Assembly (NCBI GenBank): GCA_045544195.1
Contig: JAZPYO010000040.1
Coordinates: 1 to 64,000 of the forward strand
DNA: 64,000 nucleotides
Reading direction: 5' to 3'
From: RGIG7213 sp045544195
GTDB taxonomy: Bacteria > Bacillota > Clostridia > Oscillospirales > CAG-272
Made by a program: the position numbers and the translations under genes. Shown here one piece after another: positions 1 through 8,586 of the stretch. The notes beneath the pieces are model-generated. The model was not told the DNA's origin and did not search any database. It saw only the letters and a program-made list of their open reading frames with translations. Every line of letters starts with the position of its first letter. Positions within the stretch are counted from its first letter, which is position 1.

Positions 1-1
1 T

Positions 2-2113
2 GACGCTTACATATTTATGAGCTATCGCAAAAAGGACAGAGCGTTTGCCCAGCGTCTTATGGAAACGATACATAAAAACCCAAAGCTCCGTGACGTTGCA
101 ATATGGTATGACGAATATCTCGTGCCGGGTGAGAGCTTCAACAAAACGATAGCGTCCGCACTTGACAAAAGCAAGCTTTTTGCACTCGTCGTAACGCCGA
201 ATCTGCTTGAGGACAACTACATTCAGCGCGAAGAATATCCGATGGCAAAGAAAAAGAAAAAGCCCATACTCCCCGTTGAAATGAAAAAAACGGACAAGAA
301 AGAGCTTTGCAAAATGTATGATGGTATTCCCAAATCGTCAAGCGAAGATTCCGAAGCATTTGAAAAGGTACTGAAAAAAATAAATGATGTAGCACTTGCC
401 AAAAACGAAAGCGATCCTGAACACAACTTTTTTATCGCCCTTGCTTATCTGTACGGCATAGACGTTGAAAAAAATGCTGACAGAGCTGTGGAAATGCTCG
501 CATTTGCATCAGAAAAAGGATACGTTGAAGCCACACGGAAGCTGTCGGACATATTGCAAACGGGCGACGGCGTAAAAAGAGATTACGAAAAGGCGGCAAA
601 ATATCAGCGCGTGCTTTCTGAGCAATTAAAAAGGATATACGAAAGAGAAAAAACAGAAAAAGCGGCGGAGGATTATATAAACGCCTTATGGGAGTCGGGT
701 GACAGATATTTTTCAGTCGGAAAACTTGATATATCGTTGGAAATATTCGACGAAATGCTTAATTGGAGCAAGTGCTCAGCAAAAACATTCAACACGGAAT
801 ATTTTCAAAGACTCTATTCGGTAAGCTGTAAAAGACTTGGTGAGGTATATGCCAAAAAAGGAGATACGGACGTTGCCGTAAGCTATTACAAGGAAAGCCT
901 GAAGGATACAAAAAAGCTGAAGGACACATTGAAAACGCCGCAAGCAAAGCGGGATCTTTCCATAAGCTACGAAAAAATAGGTGATATATATGCTCAAAAC
1001 GGCAATTACGACGCCGCTTTAACCTTCTACAAAAAGCTTTTGAAGCTGAGCCTTTCAATAGCCGATGAGGTAAATACTGCCGATTCTCACCGCGGCGTTC
1101 TGATAAGCCGTAGCAAGATAGGAGATATACATAACAAAAACGGAAGTGTAGATCTTGCGCTTGAATGCTACAGCGAATGTCTTAAATCTGCAATAGACAT
1201 ACTTAAAAATGAGCCGTCCGATCAGGCAAAAAGCGATCTGTCGCTGATATACGCAAGAATCGGCTATATGTACGAGCTGTTGGCAAAGCTTGACTGCACT
1301 TTTGATATATACGAAAAGAAGCTTGATCTTGACGAAGAGCTGGCAAAGAAAAGAGGGACTTTGGAGGACGTACGAAATCTTTCTGTATGCTATGAAAGAC
1401 TCGGAAGTGTATACGAGAAAAGATCAGAATACGAAAAAGCACTTGAATATTATAAAAAAACTCTTACCTTGAGAAATGAGCTTGCAGAAAAAAACGATGC
1501 CTTGCAAATACGGTTCGAGCTTGGAATAACCCATTATAACATCGGCGGTGTTTATATAAAAATGTCCGATCACGATGCATCGCTGAACAGCTATAGCAAA
1601 AGCATTGATCTGATAAGACCGTTGGTTGAAAAAGTGCCGTCGGCAACATTCCGCAGAGGTCTTTACGGCTGCTATCACGGGATAGGTAATGTATACGAGC
1701 AAAAAGGAATGACCGAGCGCGCCATTGACTATTACAAGCAGGCATTTGATCTTTGTGATGCTTTGTATAAAGATTGTAAAACAACAGAAGCAGCGTGCGA
1801 TCTGTCATTGATCTGCGAAAGCCTCGGAAATATATACACGCAGAAGAACGATAATTCTCTTGCAATTGTATACTGCAAAAGAGAGCTTGAGCTTCGTAAA
1901 ATACTTACCAAAAGTATAAAAACTGCAGCTGCACTTGATGATCTTGCGTGTGCATATGTTAAGACAGCAATGCTGAAGCATCCTTTTGATACGGAAATGC
2001 TCATACAAGCTTACAGTATATACTGTTCACTGTGTGATGCTTGCCCTGACGTAATGAAATACAGAAAAGATAAAGAAACAATGAAACAGCTTTTGGAAAG
2101 TCTGAAGGGATAA
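2..2113 (+). CDS. TIR domain-Sel1-TPR repeat protein (5' end outside window)
   Basis: The first ATG is at 17, but the same frame is open to the window edge and encodes DAYIFMSYRKKD, the first beta strand of a TIR domain (usual form DvFISYR). The gene therefore starts upstream and is 5' truncated here. The TIR domain covers roughly the first 125 visible residues, with WYDEYLVPGESF and an REEYPMA segment whose Glu sits where the catalytic Glu of NAD-cleaving TIR domains lies. Two Sel1-like repeats follow (around HNFFIALAYLYG), then about ten TPR-like units with the pattern YEKIGDIYAQNGNYDAALTFY. No signal peptide or membrane segment is visible. The stop is 1 nt before the mnmA start, so the genes may be translationally coupled. 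Bacterial TIR-repeat proteins often act in signalling or anti-phage NAD depletion; that role is inferred here. Confidence 0.85.
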   Translation, partial: DAYIFMSYRKKDRAFAQRLMETIHKNPKLRDVAIWYDEYLVPGESFNKTIASALDKSKLFALVVTPNLLEDNYIQREEYPMAKKKKKPILPVEMKKTDKKELCKMYDGIPKSSSEDSEAFEKVLKKINDVALAKNESDPEHNFFIALAYLYGIDVEKNADRAVEMLAFASEKGYVEATRKLSDILQTGDGVKRDYEKAAKYQRVLSEQLKRIYEREKTEKAAEDYINALWESGDRYFSVGKLDISLEIFDEMLNWSKCSAKTFNTEYFQRLYSVSCKRLGEVYAKKGDTDVAVSYYKESLKDTKKLKDTLKTPQAKRDLSISYEKIGDIYAQNGNYDAALTFYKKLLKLSLSIADEVNTADSHRGVLISRSKIGDIHNKNGSVDLALECYSECLKSAIDILKNEPSDQAKSDLSLIYARIGYMYELLAKLDCTFDIYEKKLDLDEELAKKRGTLEDVRNLSVCYERLGSVYEKRSEYEKALEYYKKTLTLRNELAEKNDALQIRFELGITHYNIGGVYIKMSDHDASLNSYSKSIDLIRPLVEKVPSATFRRGLYGCYHGIGNVYEQKGMTERAIDYYKQAFDLCDALYKDCKTTEAACDLSLICESLGNIYTQKNDNSLAIVYCKRELELRKILTKSIKTAAALDDLACAYVKTAMLKHPFDTEMLIQAYSIYCSLCDACPDVMKYRKDKETMKQLLESLKG

Positions 2114-2114
2114 T

Positions 2115-3152
2115 ATGAAAAAGGTTACAGTTGCAATGAGCGGAGGGGTTGACAGCAGTGTATGTGCCTCTCTGTTACAGGAAAAGGGATATGATGTAAA
2201 GGGTGCGATAATGCGCTTGCACAAGGGAGCAAAAAATGATATTGACGACGCTTTGCGTGTTTGCCGCCATCTCGGCATACCTCTTGAAATATACGATTTT
2301 ACAGAGGAATTTGATCGTGAGGTCATAGACAGATTTTGCCGTGACTACGGAAACAACCTCACTCCGAACCCTTGTATATACTGCAACAACGCATTGAAAT
2401 TCGGTGCGTTTTTGCGCCGTACTCTTGATGACGGATGCGATCTTATCGCAACGGGGCACTACGCGCGTATCATTGAAGAAAACGGCAGATATACACTGCA
2501 CACAGCCCGCAATAAAGACAAGGATCAAAGCTACGTTTTATACGGAATGACCCAATTTGCGTTAGCGCATACCCTTTTTCCTTTAGGTGAATACGAAAGC
2601 AAGGAAGAAATACGCTCTTATGCTGCCGAAAAGGGTCTGCCGTGTGCGTACAGAACCGACTCTCAGGACATCTGCTTCATACCCGACGGCGATCACGCAA
2701 AATTCATTGAAAACAGAGGCATTGTTTTACCTGAGGGTGATTTTGTTGACACACACGGAAACATTCTCGGGACTCATAAAGGAAGACTTCATTACACCTT
2801 AGGTCAAAGAAGAGGACTCGGCATTGCAAAGGGAGAAAGAGTTTTCGTCGTAGACAAAAACGCTTCTGACAACACCGTGGTCATCGGAAGCGAAAGCGAT
2901 CTTATGAAAAGCGGAATCGTTTGCACAAGCGTCAATTTTTCAGCCATTGATGCCTTGACGGAGCCACTTTCCTGTCAGGTTAAAATAAGATACCGCAAGG
3001 CTGCAAGCCCTGCGGTAATAAGCCCGTGCGAAAACGGCGTTATATGCCGTTTTGATGTACCGCAGCGCGCCCCCGTTGCAGGACAGGCTGCCGTATTTTA
3101 TATTGGCGATACCGTTATAGGCGGCGGAATAATATCACAGGTTCTGCCGTAA
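2115..3152 (+). CDS. mnmA: tRNA-specific 2-thiouridylase MnmA
   Basis: MnmA activates U34 of tRNA-Lys, -Glu and -Gln with ATP and inserts sulfur to give the 2-thiouridine of the wobble base. The sequence shows the PP-loop SGGVDSS at residues 9-15, the first catalytic Cys in NPCIYCN near residue 90, the GHYAR motif, and the second catalytic Cys in DSQDICF near residue 190, followed by the C-terminal beta-barrel part. At 345 aa it is close to the family norm. It starts 1 nt after the TIR gene stop. Its 3' end overlaps the convergent SpoU gene by 18 bp. No dedicated cysteine desulfurase is adjacent. Confidence 0.97.
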   Translation: MKKVTVAMSGGVDSSVCASLLQEKGYDVKGAIMRLHKGAKNDIDDALRVCRHLGIPLEIYDFTEEFDREVIDRFCRDYGNNLTPNPCIYCNNALKFGAFLRRTLDDGCDLIATGHYARIIEENGRYTLHTARNKDKDQSYVLYGMTQFALAHTLFPLGEYESKEEIRSYAAEKGLPCAYRTDSQDICFIPDGDHAKFIENRGIVLPEGDFVDTHGNILGTHKGRLHYTLGQRRGLGIAKGERVFVVDKNASDNTVVIGSESDLMKSGIVCTSVNFSAIDALTEPLSCQVKIRYRKAASPAVISPCENGVICRFDVPQRAPVAGQAAVFYIGDTVIGGGIISQVLP

Positions 3153-3878
3153 CACCTCAAAGGCAAGCACGGTTGCGGCAGATGATGCGGAAAGCGATTG
3201 CATAAACTCCCTGCCGTATTCAAGCCTTACTATACTGTCAGCCCTTTGAAGAACCGACGAGGATATTCCCCTTTTTTCACCGCCGACCACAAGCAAAAGC
3301 GGTTTTTTGAGATCTGCATCGTATGCGCTTACGGAATTTCGTATTCCTGCGCATACGATCTTATATTTCTTTTCCTTAAACATATCGTACATTTCGTCGC
3401 ACGATGTAAAAAGCGGCATTTTTTCAGATGCCCCTGCTGATGAGCGGCATACAGTCGATGATGCACTCATCCAATTACGAGGCGGCAAAACAGCGCCGTC
3501 TGCCCCTGCGGCATATATTGATCGCAGCGTGTAACCAAAATTGAACGGATCCTCTATACCGTCAACGTAAACGTAAAATCCGCCGTCCTTTATAATATCG
3601 GGGGTTACTGTCGGTATTTTCCTGTCAGCACAGTATGCGGCAACTCCGCCGTGAGTTTTCCCCTGAGTAATGCTGTCAAGATAATCACTTGCAACATATT
3701 CTATTTCAAAGCCGTGCTTTTCTGACATAGCCAAAAGATAGTCAAGCTGTCTTTTCTTCTGCTTTTTCTTATCCTCATCAAAGAGGACTTTTTTTATTTT
3801 TCTTTCGTTCAGAGAGGAATTCAAAACCGCCGATACCGATACCATTCCCTCAAACAATACAAGCTCAGATGTATTCAT
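3135..3878 (-). CDS. SpoU/TrmH-family RNA 2'-O-methyltransferase
   Basis: This is a putative SAM-dependent ribose 2'-O-methyltransferase of the SPOUT superfamily; the target RNA cannot be told from sequence. The trefoil-knot motifs are present: VDGIEDPFNFGYTLRSIYAAGADG (motif 1, with the N..G..R signature as F-N-F-G-Y-T-L-R), VVGGEKRGISS (motif 2) and EFMQSLSASSAATVLAFE (motif 3, where N-S-L-N-V is more usual). The chosen ATG at 3878 gives MNTSELVLFEG and follows the radA stop after one base. A longer start at 3905 would run into radA. It is the last gene of the ygiQ-cwlD-radA group and overlaps mnmA tail to tail. Confidence 0.87.
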   Translation of the reverse strand: MNTSELVLFEGMVSVSAVLNSSLNERKIKKVLFDEDKKKQKKRQLDYLLAMSEKHGFEIEYVASDYLDSITQGKTHGGVAAYCADRKIPTVTPDIIKDGGFYVYVDGIEDPFNFGYTLRSIYAAGADGAVLPPRNWMSASSTVCRSSAGASEKMPLFTSCDEMYDMFKEKKYKIVCAGIRNSVSAYDADLKKPLLLVVGGEKRGISSSVLQRADSIVRLEYGREFMQSLSASSAATVLAFEVLRQNL

Positions 3879-3879
3879 A

Positions 3880-5265
3880 TCATTCACCCAGAACGGCAAT
3901 AGCATCGAATATGCTTTTAACCTTGATTATCTGTATTCCGTCAATACCGTTCAGCTCTTCCTTATTCAATTCAGGCACCATTACTCTTTTAAATCCGAGT
4001 CTTGCGCATTCTTTGACTCTCATTACAGCATTATTCACCGCACGCAATTCGCCGGCAAGGCCAAGCTCGCCCATAACCGCTATATCGTCAGGCACAGGTA
4101 CATCCTTGATGCTTGAAATAAGCGCCAGGGCAAGCGCAAGATCTGCTGCAGGCTCGTCCACTCTCAAGCCGCCTATTACGTTTATATACGCATCAAACGA
4201 CGAAAAACGTAAGCCGAGCCGTTTTTCAAGCACCGCCACTATAAGACAAACTCTGTTTACATCGTACCCGGACGATGTTCTGCGCGGCGACGGAAAATAC
4301 GTTGATGTAACAAGCGCCTGTATTTCCGCAAGCAGCGGACGGCTTCCCTCTACCATACATACAGTACAGTTACCCGACACGCCGACCGGTCTGCCCGATA
4401 AAAGCATCTCCGATGGGTTGGGAACCTCAACAAGCCCTCTGTCACTCATTTCGAAAACGCCGATCTCGTTAGTTGAACCGAAACGGTTTTTTACCGCTCT
4501 TATCACTCTTACCGACTGTTTTCTTTCGCCCTCGAAATACAACACGGCATCGACCATATGCTCCAGAACCTTAGGCCCTGCGATCGCCCCTTCCTTGTTA
4601 ACGTGGCCGACAAGGATCATCGAAATGCCCTCGCTTTTTGTCTTATTTATAAAGCACATGGCACTTTCACGCACCTGTGATACAGAGCCGGGGGCAGAAT
4701 TGATCCTGTCAAGAAACATGGTCTGAATTGAGTCTATTATAACCGACGACGGCTTCAGCTTATCTATGTGATTCATTATTTTTTCGACGTTTGCTTCTGT
4801 CAGAACGTAAAGAGAATCACCGTTTGCACACAATCTGTCAGCACGCAGCTTTATTTGCCCGCGTGATTCCTCACCCGATACGTATAAAACCTTTCCGCCC
4901 TGCCCGACCGTGTTCGATATCTGAAGCAGCAGCGTTGATTTACCTATTCCGGGCTCGCCGCATAAAAGCACGACAGAGCCGTCAACAAGCCCGCCGCCGA
5001 GCACTCTGTTAAGCTCCCCGCAGCCTGTATCCGATCGGATATATTCCTCGTTTTTTGACTGCGAGAGCAAAACGGGCTCATCATCTCCAAACGATAAAAG
5101 CCTTTTTGTTGATGCTTTTTTGTCTTCAACGGTAACCGTATACTCCTGCATTGAGTTCCATGTTCCGCACGCAGAGCACTGCCCTGACCATTTTGATGCG
5201 GTGTGACCGCATTCATTGCACATAAATTGTATGGTGTTCTTCATTTTTATCATCCGTTTCCGCAT
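3880..5265 (-). CDS. radA: DNA repair protein RadA (Sms)
   Basis: RadA is a RecA-like, DnaB-type ATPase that promotes branch migration in recombination and repair. In order: a CxxC...CxxC zinc finger near residues 16-33 (CNECG, CSACG), Walker A GEPGIGKST near residue 100, the RadA-specific KNRFGSTNE motif, and a C-terminal Lon-like domain with the GGLRVDEPAADLALALAL segment. Length about 460 aa is typical. Three in-frame ATGs lie close together (5265, 5253, 5244). The third gives MKNTIQFMCNECG, which best matches the usual distance to the zinc finger, and none has a strong ribosome site. It follows cwlD after 3 nt. Confidence 0.96.
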   Translation of the reverse strand: MRKRMIKMKNTIQFMCNECGHTASKWSGQCSACGTWNSMQEYTVTVEDKKASTKRLLSFGDDEPVLLSQSKNEEYIRSDTGCGELNRVLGGGLVDGSVVLLCGEPGIGKSTLLLQISNTVGQGGKVLYVSGEESRGQIKLRADRLCANGDSLYVLTEANVEKIMNHIDKLKPSSVIIDSIQTMFLDRINSAPGSVSQVRESAMCFINKTKSEGISMILVGHVNKEGAIAGPKVLEHMVDAVLYFEGERKQSVRVIRAVKNRFGSTNEIGVFEMSDRGLVEVPNPSEMLLSGRPVGVSGNCTVCMVEGSRPLLAEIQALVTSTYFPSPRRTSSGYDVNRVCLIVAVLEKRLGLRFSSFDAYINVIGGLRVDEPAADLALALALISSIKDVPVPDDIAVMGELGLAGELRAVNNAVMRVKECARLGFKRVMVPELNKEELNGIDGIQIIKVKSIFDAIAVLGE

Positions 5266-5268
5266 TGG

Positions 5269-5964
5269 TCAACCCAATGCATTTACCGCTATCAGTGCAG
5301 ACAGCGCTTTCTGATATTCATCGCTGATAAGATACGAGGTCTCCTCGTCATTAGATAAAAATCCGCATTCCACAAGCACGGCAGGACATTGAAGATTATC
5401 AAGCACATATATTGCCGACGTCGCCTGTTTTATCTGTCTGGTGTTATACGGCTGCAGCTCATTTCTTACAGCGCTTTGTATTTTCTCGGCTATGATCTCC
5501 GACGCAGGATCGTGCTTGGAATAATATACCTGTAAGCCCTTATACTGCTTTTGCGGAAATTTATTCTGATGTATGCTTAAAAAGATACAATTCTCCGTAT
5601 TTCGTGCTATTTGAACACGTGACTTAAGATCGTGGAGCTTTTTATGCTCCGTTTCATCTCCGTTCAGCATTATATCCTCGTTTCTTGTAAGGATGCACGA
5701 AACGCCCATCGTTTTATACAGTGCGGCTATACGCTGTGCGATCTGAAGATTTACGTCCTTTTCCAATATTCCGGAATCGGAAACAGCGCCGCCGTCAGCG
5801 CCGCCGTGCCCCGGGTCTATAACCACCGTCGGAGCTGTTTTCTTTACGTCATATGAAAAAACTGCCGTATCAGTCCTCATATCCGTCAGGTGTGCGACGG
5901 CGAAAAACGCGAAAATAAACGAAAGCCCTAAGGCAGTCAAACGCATAGAATACTTAAAATTCAC
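5269..5964 (-). CDS. cwlD: N-acetylmuramoyl-L-alanine amidase, CwlD-like
   Basis: This Amidase_3 enzyme cleaves the bond between N-acetylmuramic acid and the stem peptide. CwlD of Bacillus acts with PdaA to form muramic-delta-lactam in spore cortex, needed for germination. An N-terminal membrane anchor or signal segment spans about residues 8-27. Zinc ligands are visible in DPGHGG (His), the Glu of LEKDVNL and the His of SIHQN; the catalytic Glu is in LVECGFLSN. The 231-aa length suits CwlD better than large autolysins, and no wall-binding repeats are present. It starts with GTG, 6 nt after a GGAGG that lies in a strong hairpin. Naming as CwlD is inferred from size and domain. Confidence 0.85.
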   Translation of the reverse strand: MNFKYSMRLTALGLSFIFAFFAVAHLTDMRTDTAVFSYDVKKTAPTVVIDPGHGGADGGAVSDSGILEKDVNLQIAQRIAALYKTMGVSCILTRNEDIMLNGDETEHKKLHDLKSRVQIARNTENCIFLSIHQNKFPQKQYKGLQVYYSKHDPASEIIAEKIQSAVRNELQPYNTRQIKQATSAIYVLDNLQCPAVLVECGFLSNDEETSYLISDEYQKALSALIAVNALG

Positions 5965-5971
5965 TCAGCAC

Positions 5972-5998
5972 CTCCATATTACGTTACATAATATGGAG
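5972..5998 (-). promoter_or_regulatory. intercistronic hairpin holding the cwlD Shine-Dalgarno
   Basis: A perfect inverted repeat with 10-bp arms CTCCATATTA and TAATATGGAG and a 7-nt loop lies in the 42-nt gap between the ygiQ stop and the cwlD GTG. In the minus-strand mRNA the 3' arm ends in GGAG, most of the GGAGG ribosome site of cwlD. There is no following T-run, so a terminator is unlikely. Control of cwlD translation by folding or by an mRNA-processing site is an inference. Confidence 0.6.
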
Positions 5999-6006
5999 AA
6001 GCGTTG

Positions 6007-7935
6007 TCATTTATGCTTTTTCTTGTGTGATCCCGCCGTTTTTTTCACAGAACTGTTTTTTCTGCCGTATCCGATGCTTTTATCAGAGATCCGCTGCTTT
6101 TCCGACGGCTTTTTTTCATATCTTTTTGTATTCATAGGTCTTACAAGGCAGTCCTTACCGTATCCGATAAGATCCTCTCTGCCTGCTTTTTTCAACGCCT
6201 GAATGACTGTTGAGCGGTTTTCAGGGCGGTTATATTGCAAAAGCGCTCTTTGGAGCTTCTTTTCCTCATACGTTGACGGAACATAGACCTTTTTCCCGCT
6301 AAGCGGGTCTATTCCCGTGTAAAACATTGTGGTGGATACCGTTCCCGGTGTCGGATAAAAATCCTGTACCTGCTCGGGAGCGTATCCGCTTTTTTTAAGA
6401 TACACGGCAAGCTGTACGGCATCATCAAGCGTGCTGCCCGGATGGCTTGACATAAGATACGGCACCAAATACTGCTCTTTTCCGTATTTTTTGCAAAGCT
6501 CAAAATATTTCTTTTTGAAGCCCTCATATACCGATATATCGGGCTTGCCCATGCAGCGCAAGACATTTGAAGAGCAATGCTCGGGCGCGACCTTGAGCTG
6601 ACCGCTGACGTGATCCTTTACAAGACGCTTGAAAAATGTATCGTCATCATCGAGCATAAGATAATCAAAACGTATTCCTGAGCGTATAAAGACTTTTTTA
6701 ACGCCCGGAAGCGATTTCAATTCATCAAGAAGCTGTATGTATTCCGAATGACTGACCTTGATATTTTTGCACGGAGTCGGAGCAAGACATTTTCTTCTTG
6801 CGCATACACCGTCTGTCTTTTGCTTATCGCAAGAGCCGTATCGGAAATTTGCCGTAGGACCGCCAACATCGTGTATATAGCCCTTGAATTCGGGCATTTT
6901 TATTATTTTTCTTGCTTCGTTCACTACCGATTCTATACTTCGTGATACGACCGTACGCCCCTGGTGAAACGCTAATGCGCAGAAATTGCAGCCGCCGAAG
7001 CATCCCCTTGTATGCGTAAGCGACAGGGCGACCTCCCGGATGGCGGGAACTCCTCCGTCCTTTTCGTATATAGGATGATATGACCGCATATAAGGCAAGG
7101 CATACACTCTGTCAAGCTCCTGCCTTGTAAGCGGAGGCATGGGCGGATTTACAACGAGCATCTTGCCGTCATAATATTCGGTCACAGCCTTTCCGTGTAT
7201 ATGATCGCACTGTGCATACTGCTCTCCGTAAGCCTTGGCATAAAGAGCCTTATCCGTTTTAAGATCGTCATACGAATACCCCTTGACAAAATCAAAATGT
7301 ATCTTGTCAGATTCATCGGTAAGATAAGCTGTGCCTCTTACATCGTGTATCTTTTTGATCGGAACTCCGTTTTTTAAGAGCTTGGCTATGCGTAAAAGTA
7401 TATTTTCGCCCATTCCGTATGTCAGTATGTCCGCGCGGCTGTCCACAAGTATGCTTCGCCTTACCTTGTTATCCCAGTAATCGTAATGCGCAAAGCGGCG
7501 GAGCGAGGCTTCAAGACCGCCGATTATGATCGGAACGTCTCCGTACGCTTCTCTTATGCGGTTGCAGTAAACGATGACTGCCCTGTCGGGTCTTTTTCCC
7601 GCCTTGCCGCCGGGGGAATAATAGTCCGTTGAGCGTTTCTTTTTCGATGCGGTATAATGCGCGACCATAGAATCAATATTTCCCGCGCTGACGAGAAATC
7701 CCAGATTCGGTCTGCCGTACTCCTTGAACGCATCACAGCTTTTGTAGTCCGGCTGCGGAAGCATTGCCACGGTAAATCCGGCCGCCTGCAGAACACGGCT
7801 TATTATCGCCGCGCCGAATGACGGGTGATCTACGTACGCATCTCCGCAAACGTACACAAAATCGGGACTGCTCCAGCCGAGAGCGTCCGCCTCTTTCTTA
7901 TTTATCGGCAAAAAGCCGCTATTTTCATTATTCAT
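6007..7935 (-). CDS. YgiQ-family radical SAM protein
   Basis: A large radical SAM protein of the YgiQ family (UPF0313), whose substrate is not established. The N-terminal B12-binding-like or cap region has DAYVDHPSFGAAII. The radical SAM core carries the CxxxCxxC cluster motif as RGCFGGCNFCAL near residue 310, followed by a second Cys-rich stretch (CDKQKTDGVCARRKC) typical of this family. The C-terminus is basic (KKKHK) and matches the DUF3362-type tail. The 642-aa length is usual. A TTGAAA-N17-TATAAT promoter lies upstream, and cwlD follows after 42 nt, so it probably heads the ygiQ-cwlD-radA-SpoU transcript. Confidence 0.93.
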   Translation of the reverse strand: MNNENSGFLPINKKEADALGWSSPDFVYVCGDAYVDHPSFGAAIISRVLQAAGFTVAMLPQPDYKSCDAFKEYGRPNLGFLVSAGNIDSMVAHYTASKKKRSTDYYSPGGKAGKRPDRAVIVYCNRIREAYGDVPIIIGGLEASLRRFAHYDYWDNKVRRSILVDSRADILTYGMGENILLRIAKLLKNGVPIKKIHDVRGTAYLTDESDKIHFDFVKGYSYDDLKTDKALYAKAYGEQYAQCDHIHGKAVTEYYDGKMLVVNPPMPPLTRQELDRVYALPYMRSYHPIYEKDGGVPAIREVALSLTHTRGCFGGCNFCALAFHQGRTVVSRSIESVVNEARKIIKMPEFKGYIHDVGGPTANFRYGSCDKQKTDGVCARRKCLAPTPCKNIKVSHSEYIQLLDELKSLPGVKKVFIRSGIRFDYLMLDDDDTFFKRLVKDHVSGQLKVAPEHCSSNVLRCMGKPDISVYEGFKKKYFELCKKYGKEQYLVPYLMSSHPGSTLDDAVQLAVYLKKSGYAPEQVQDFYPTPGTVSTTMFYTGIDPLSGKKVYVPSTYEEKKLQRALLQYNRPENRSTVIQALKKAGREDLIGYGKDCLVRPMNTKRYEKKPSEKQRISDKSIGYGRKNSSVKKTAGSHKKKHK

Positions 7936-7979
7936 ATTTCTGTTTTCCCAAAAATAATAAAATGTTTATCGTGACCGTC

Positions 7980-8008
7980 TTGATTTTATATCGATTTTCG
8001 GTTATTAT
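7980..8008 (+). promoter_or_regulatory. sigma-A-like promoter for the shikimate kinase-like gene
   Basis: TTGATT at 7980-7985 and TATTAT at 8003-8008 are 17 nt apart, pointing to the kinase gene at 8074. It overlaps the divergent ygiQ promoter at its -10 box, so the two could compete for polymerase. Confidence 0.5.
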
Positions 8009-8035
8009 TATATAACAATTTTCATATCATTTCAA
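8007..8035 (-). promoter_or_regulatory. sigma-A-like promoter for ygiQ
   Basis: On the minus strand TTGAAA (8030-8035) and TATAAT (8007-8012) have 17-nt spacing, about 70 nt upstream of the ygiQ start. Confidence 0.65.
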
Positions 8036-8073
8036 GTCCCGTTGTGAAAAAATAAGTAAGAAAGGCTTAATTT

Positions 8074-8586
8074 ATGAATATCACCCTAATCGGTATGCCC
8101 GGATCGGGAAAAAGCACCGTTGGCGTACTGCTGGCAAAAACTCTTGTGTACGATTTCATTGATACCGATATTCTGATACAAAAAAAGGCGGGGATATCCC
8201 TTTGCGGTCTTATAGAGCTTGAGGGCACAGACGGCTTTATAAAAACAGAAAACAGCGTTATATCATCAGTCAATGTTCAAAATACAGTTATAGCAACAGG
8301 CGGAAGTGCGGTGTACGGCAAGGAAGCGATGGAGCATTTACAAAGCATATCCACCGTTGTATATCTGACAGTCCCGCTGCGCGAGCTGTCACACAGGATA
8401 AAAAACATAAAAACACGCGGAATAGTTATGCAAAACGGTCAGTCGCTTTCCGACATTTTTGAAGAACGCTCGGCGCTGTATGAAAAATACGCTGATATAA
8501 CGGTAAGCTGCAACGGCTTAAGCGCAGAGGAATGCGTCTGTGAAATAATCAATGCAGTAAATCGCTATGCGGAAGGAAAAAAATGA
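8074..8586 (+). CDS. shikimate kinase-like P-loop kinase
   Basis: The protein has the shikimate kinase fold signature: Walker A GMPGSGKST at residues 7-15, the DTD motif at FIDTDIL, an ATGGSAV segment and the late R-x-x-L-Y-x-x-x-A-D motif as RSALYEKYAD. Canonical enzymes convert shikimate to shikimate-3-phosphate. Two expected substrate-binding features look altered: the usual FR of the GE..FR..E motif reads FIKTE, and the GGG of ATGGG reads GGS. No other aro gene is near. Either this is a divergent AroK or a relative with another small substrate. Its stop overlaps the next start (ATGA). Confidence 0.8.
   Translation: MNITLIGMPGSGKSTVGVLLAKTLVYDFIDTDILIQKKAGISLCGLIELEGTDGFIKTENSVISSVNVQNTVIATGGSAVYGKEAMEHLQSISTVVYLTVPLRELSHRIKNIKTRGIVMQNGQSLSDIFEERSALYEKYADITVSCNGLSAEECVCEIINAVNRYAEGKK

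Noticed and set aside
3869..4726. A 285-codon open frame on the plus strand opposite radA.
   Set aside because: It is antisense to a complete RadA with all motifs, has Ser/Thr/Ile-rich shadow composition and shows no ribosome site.
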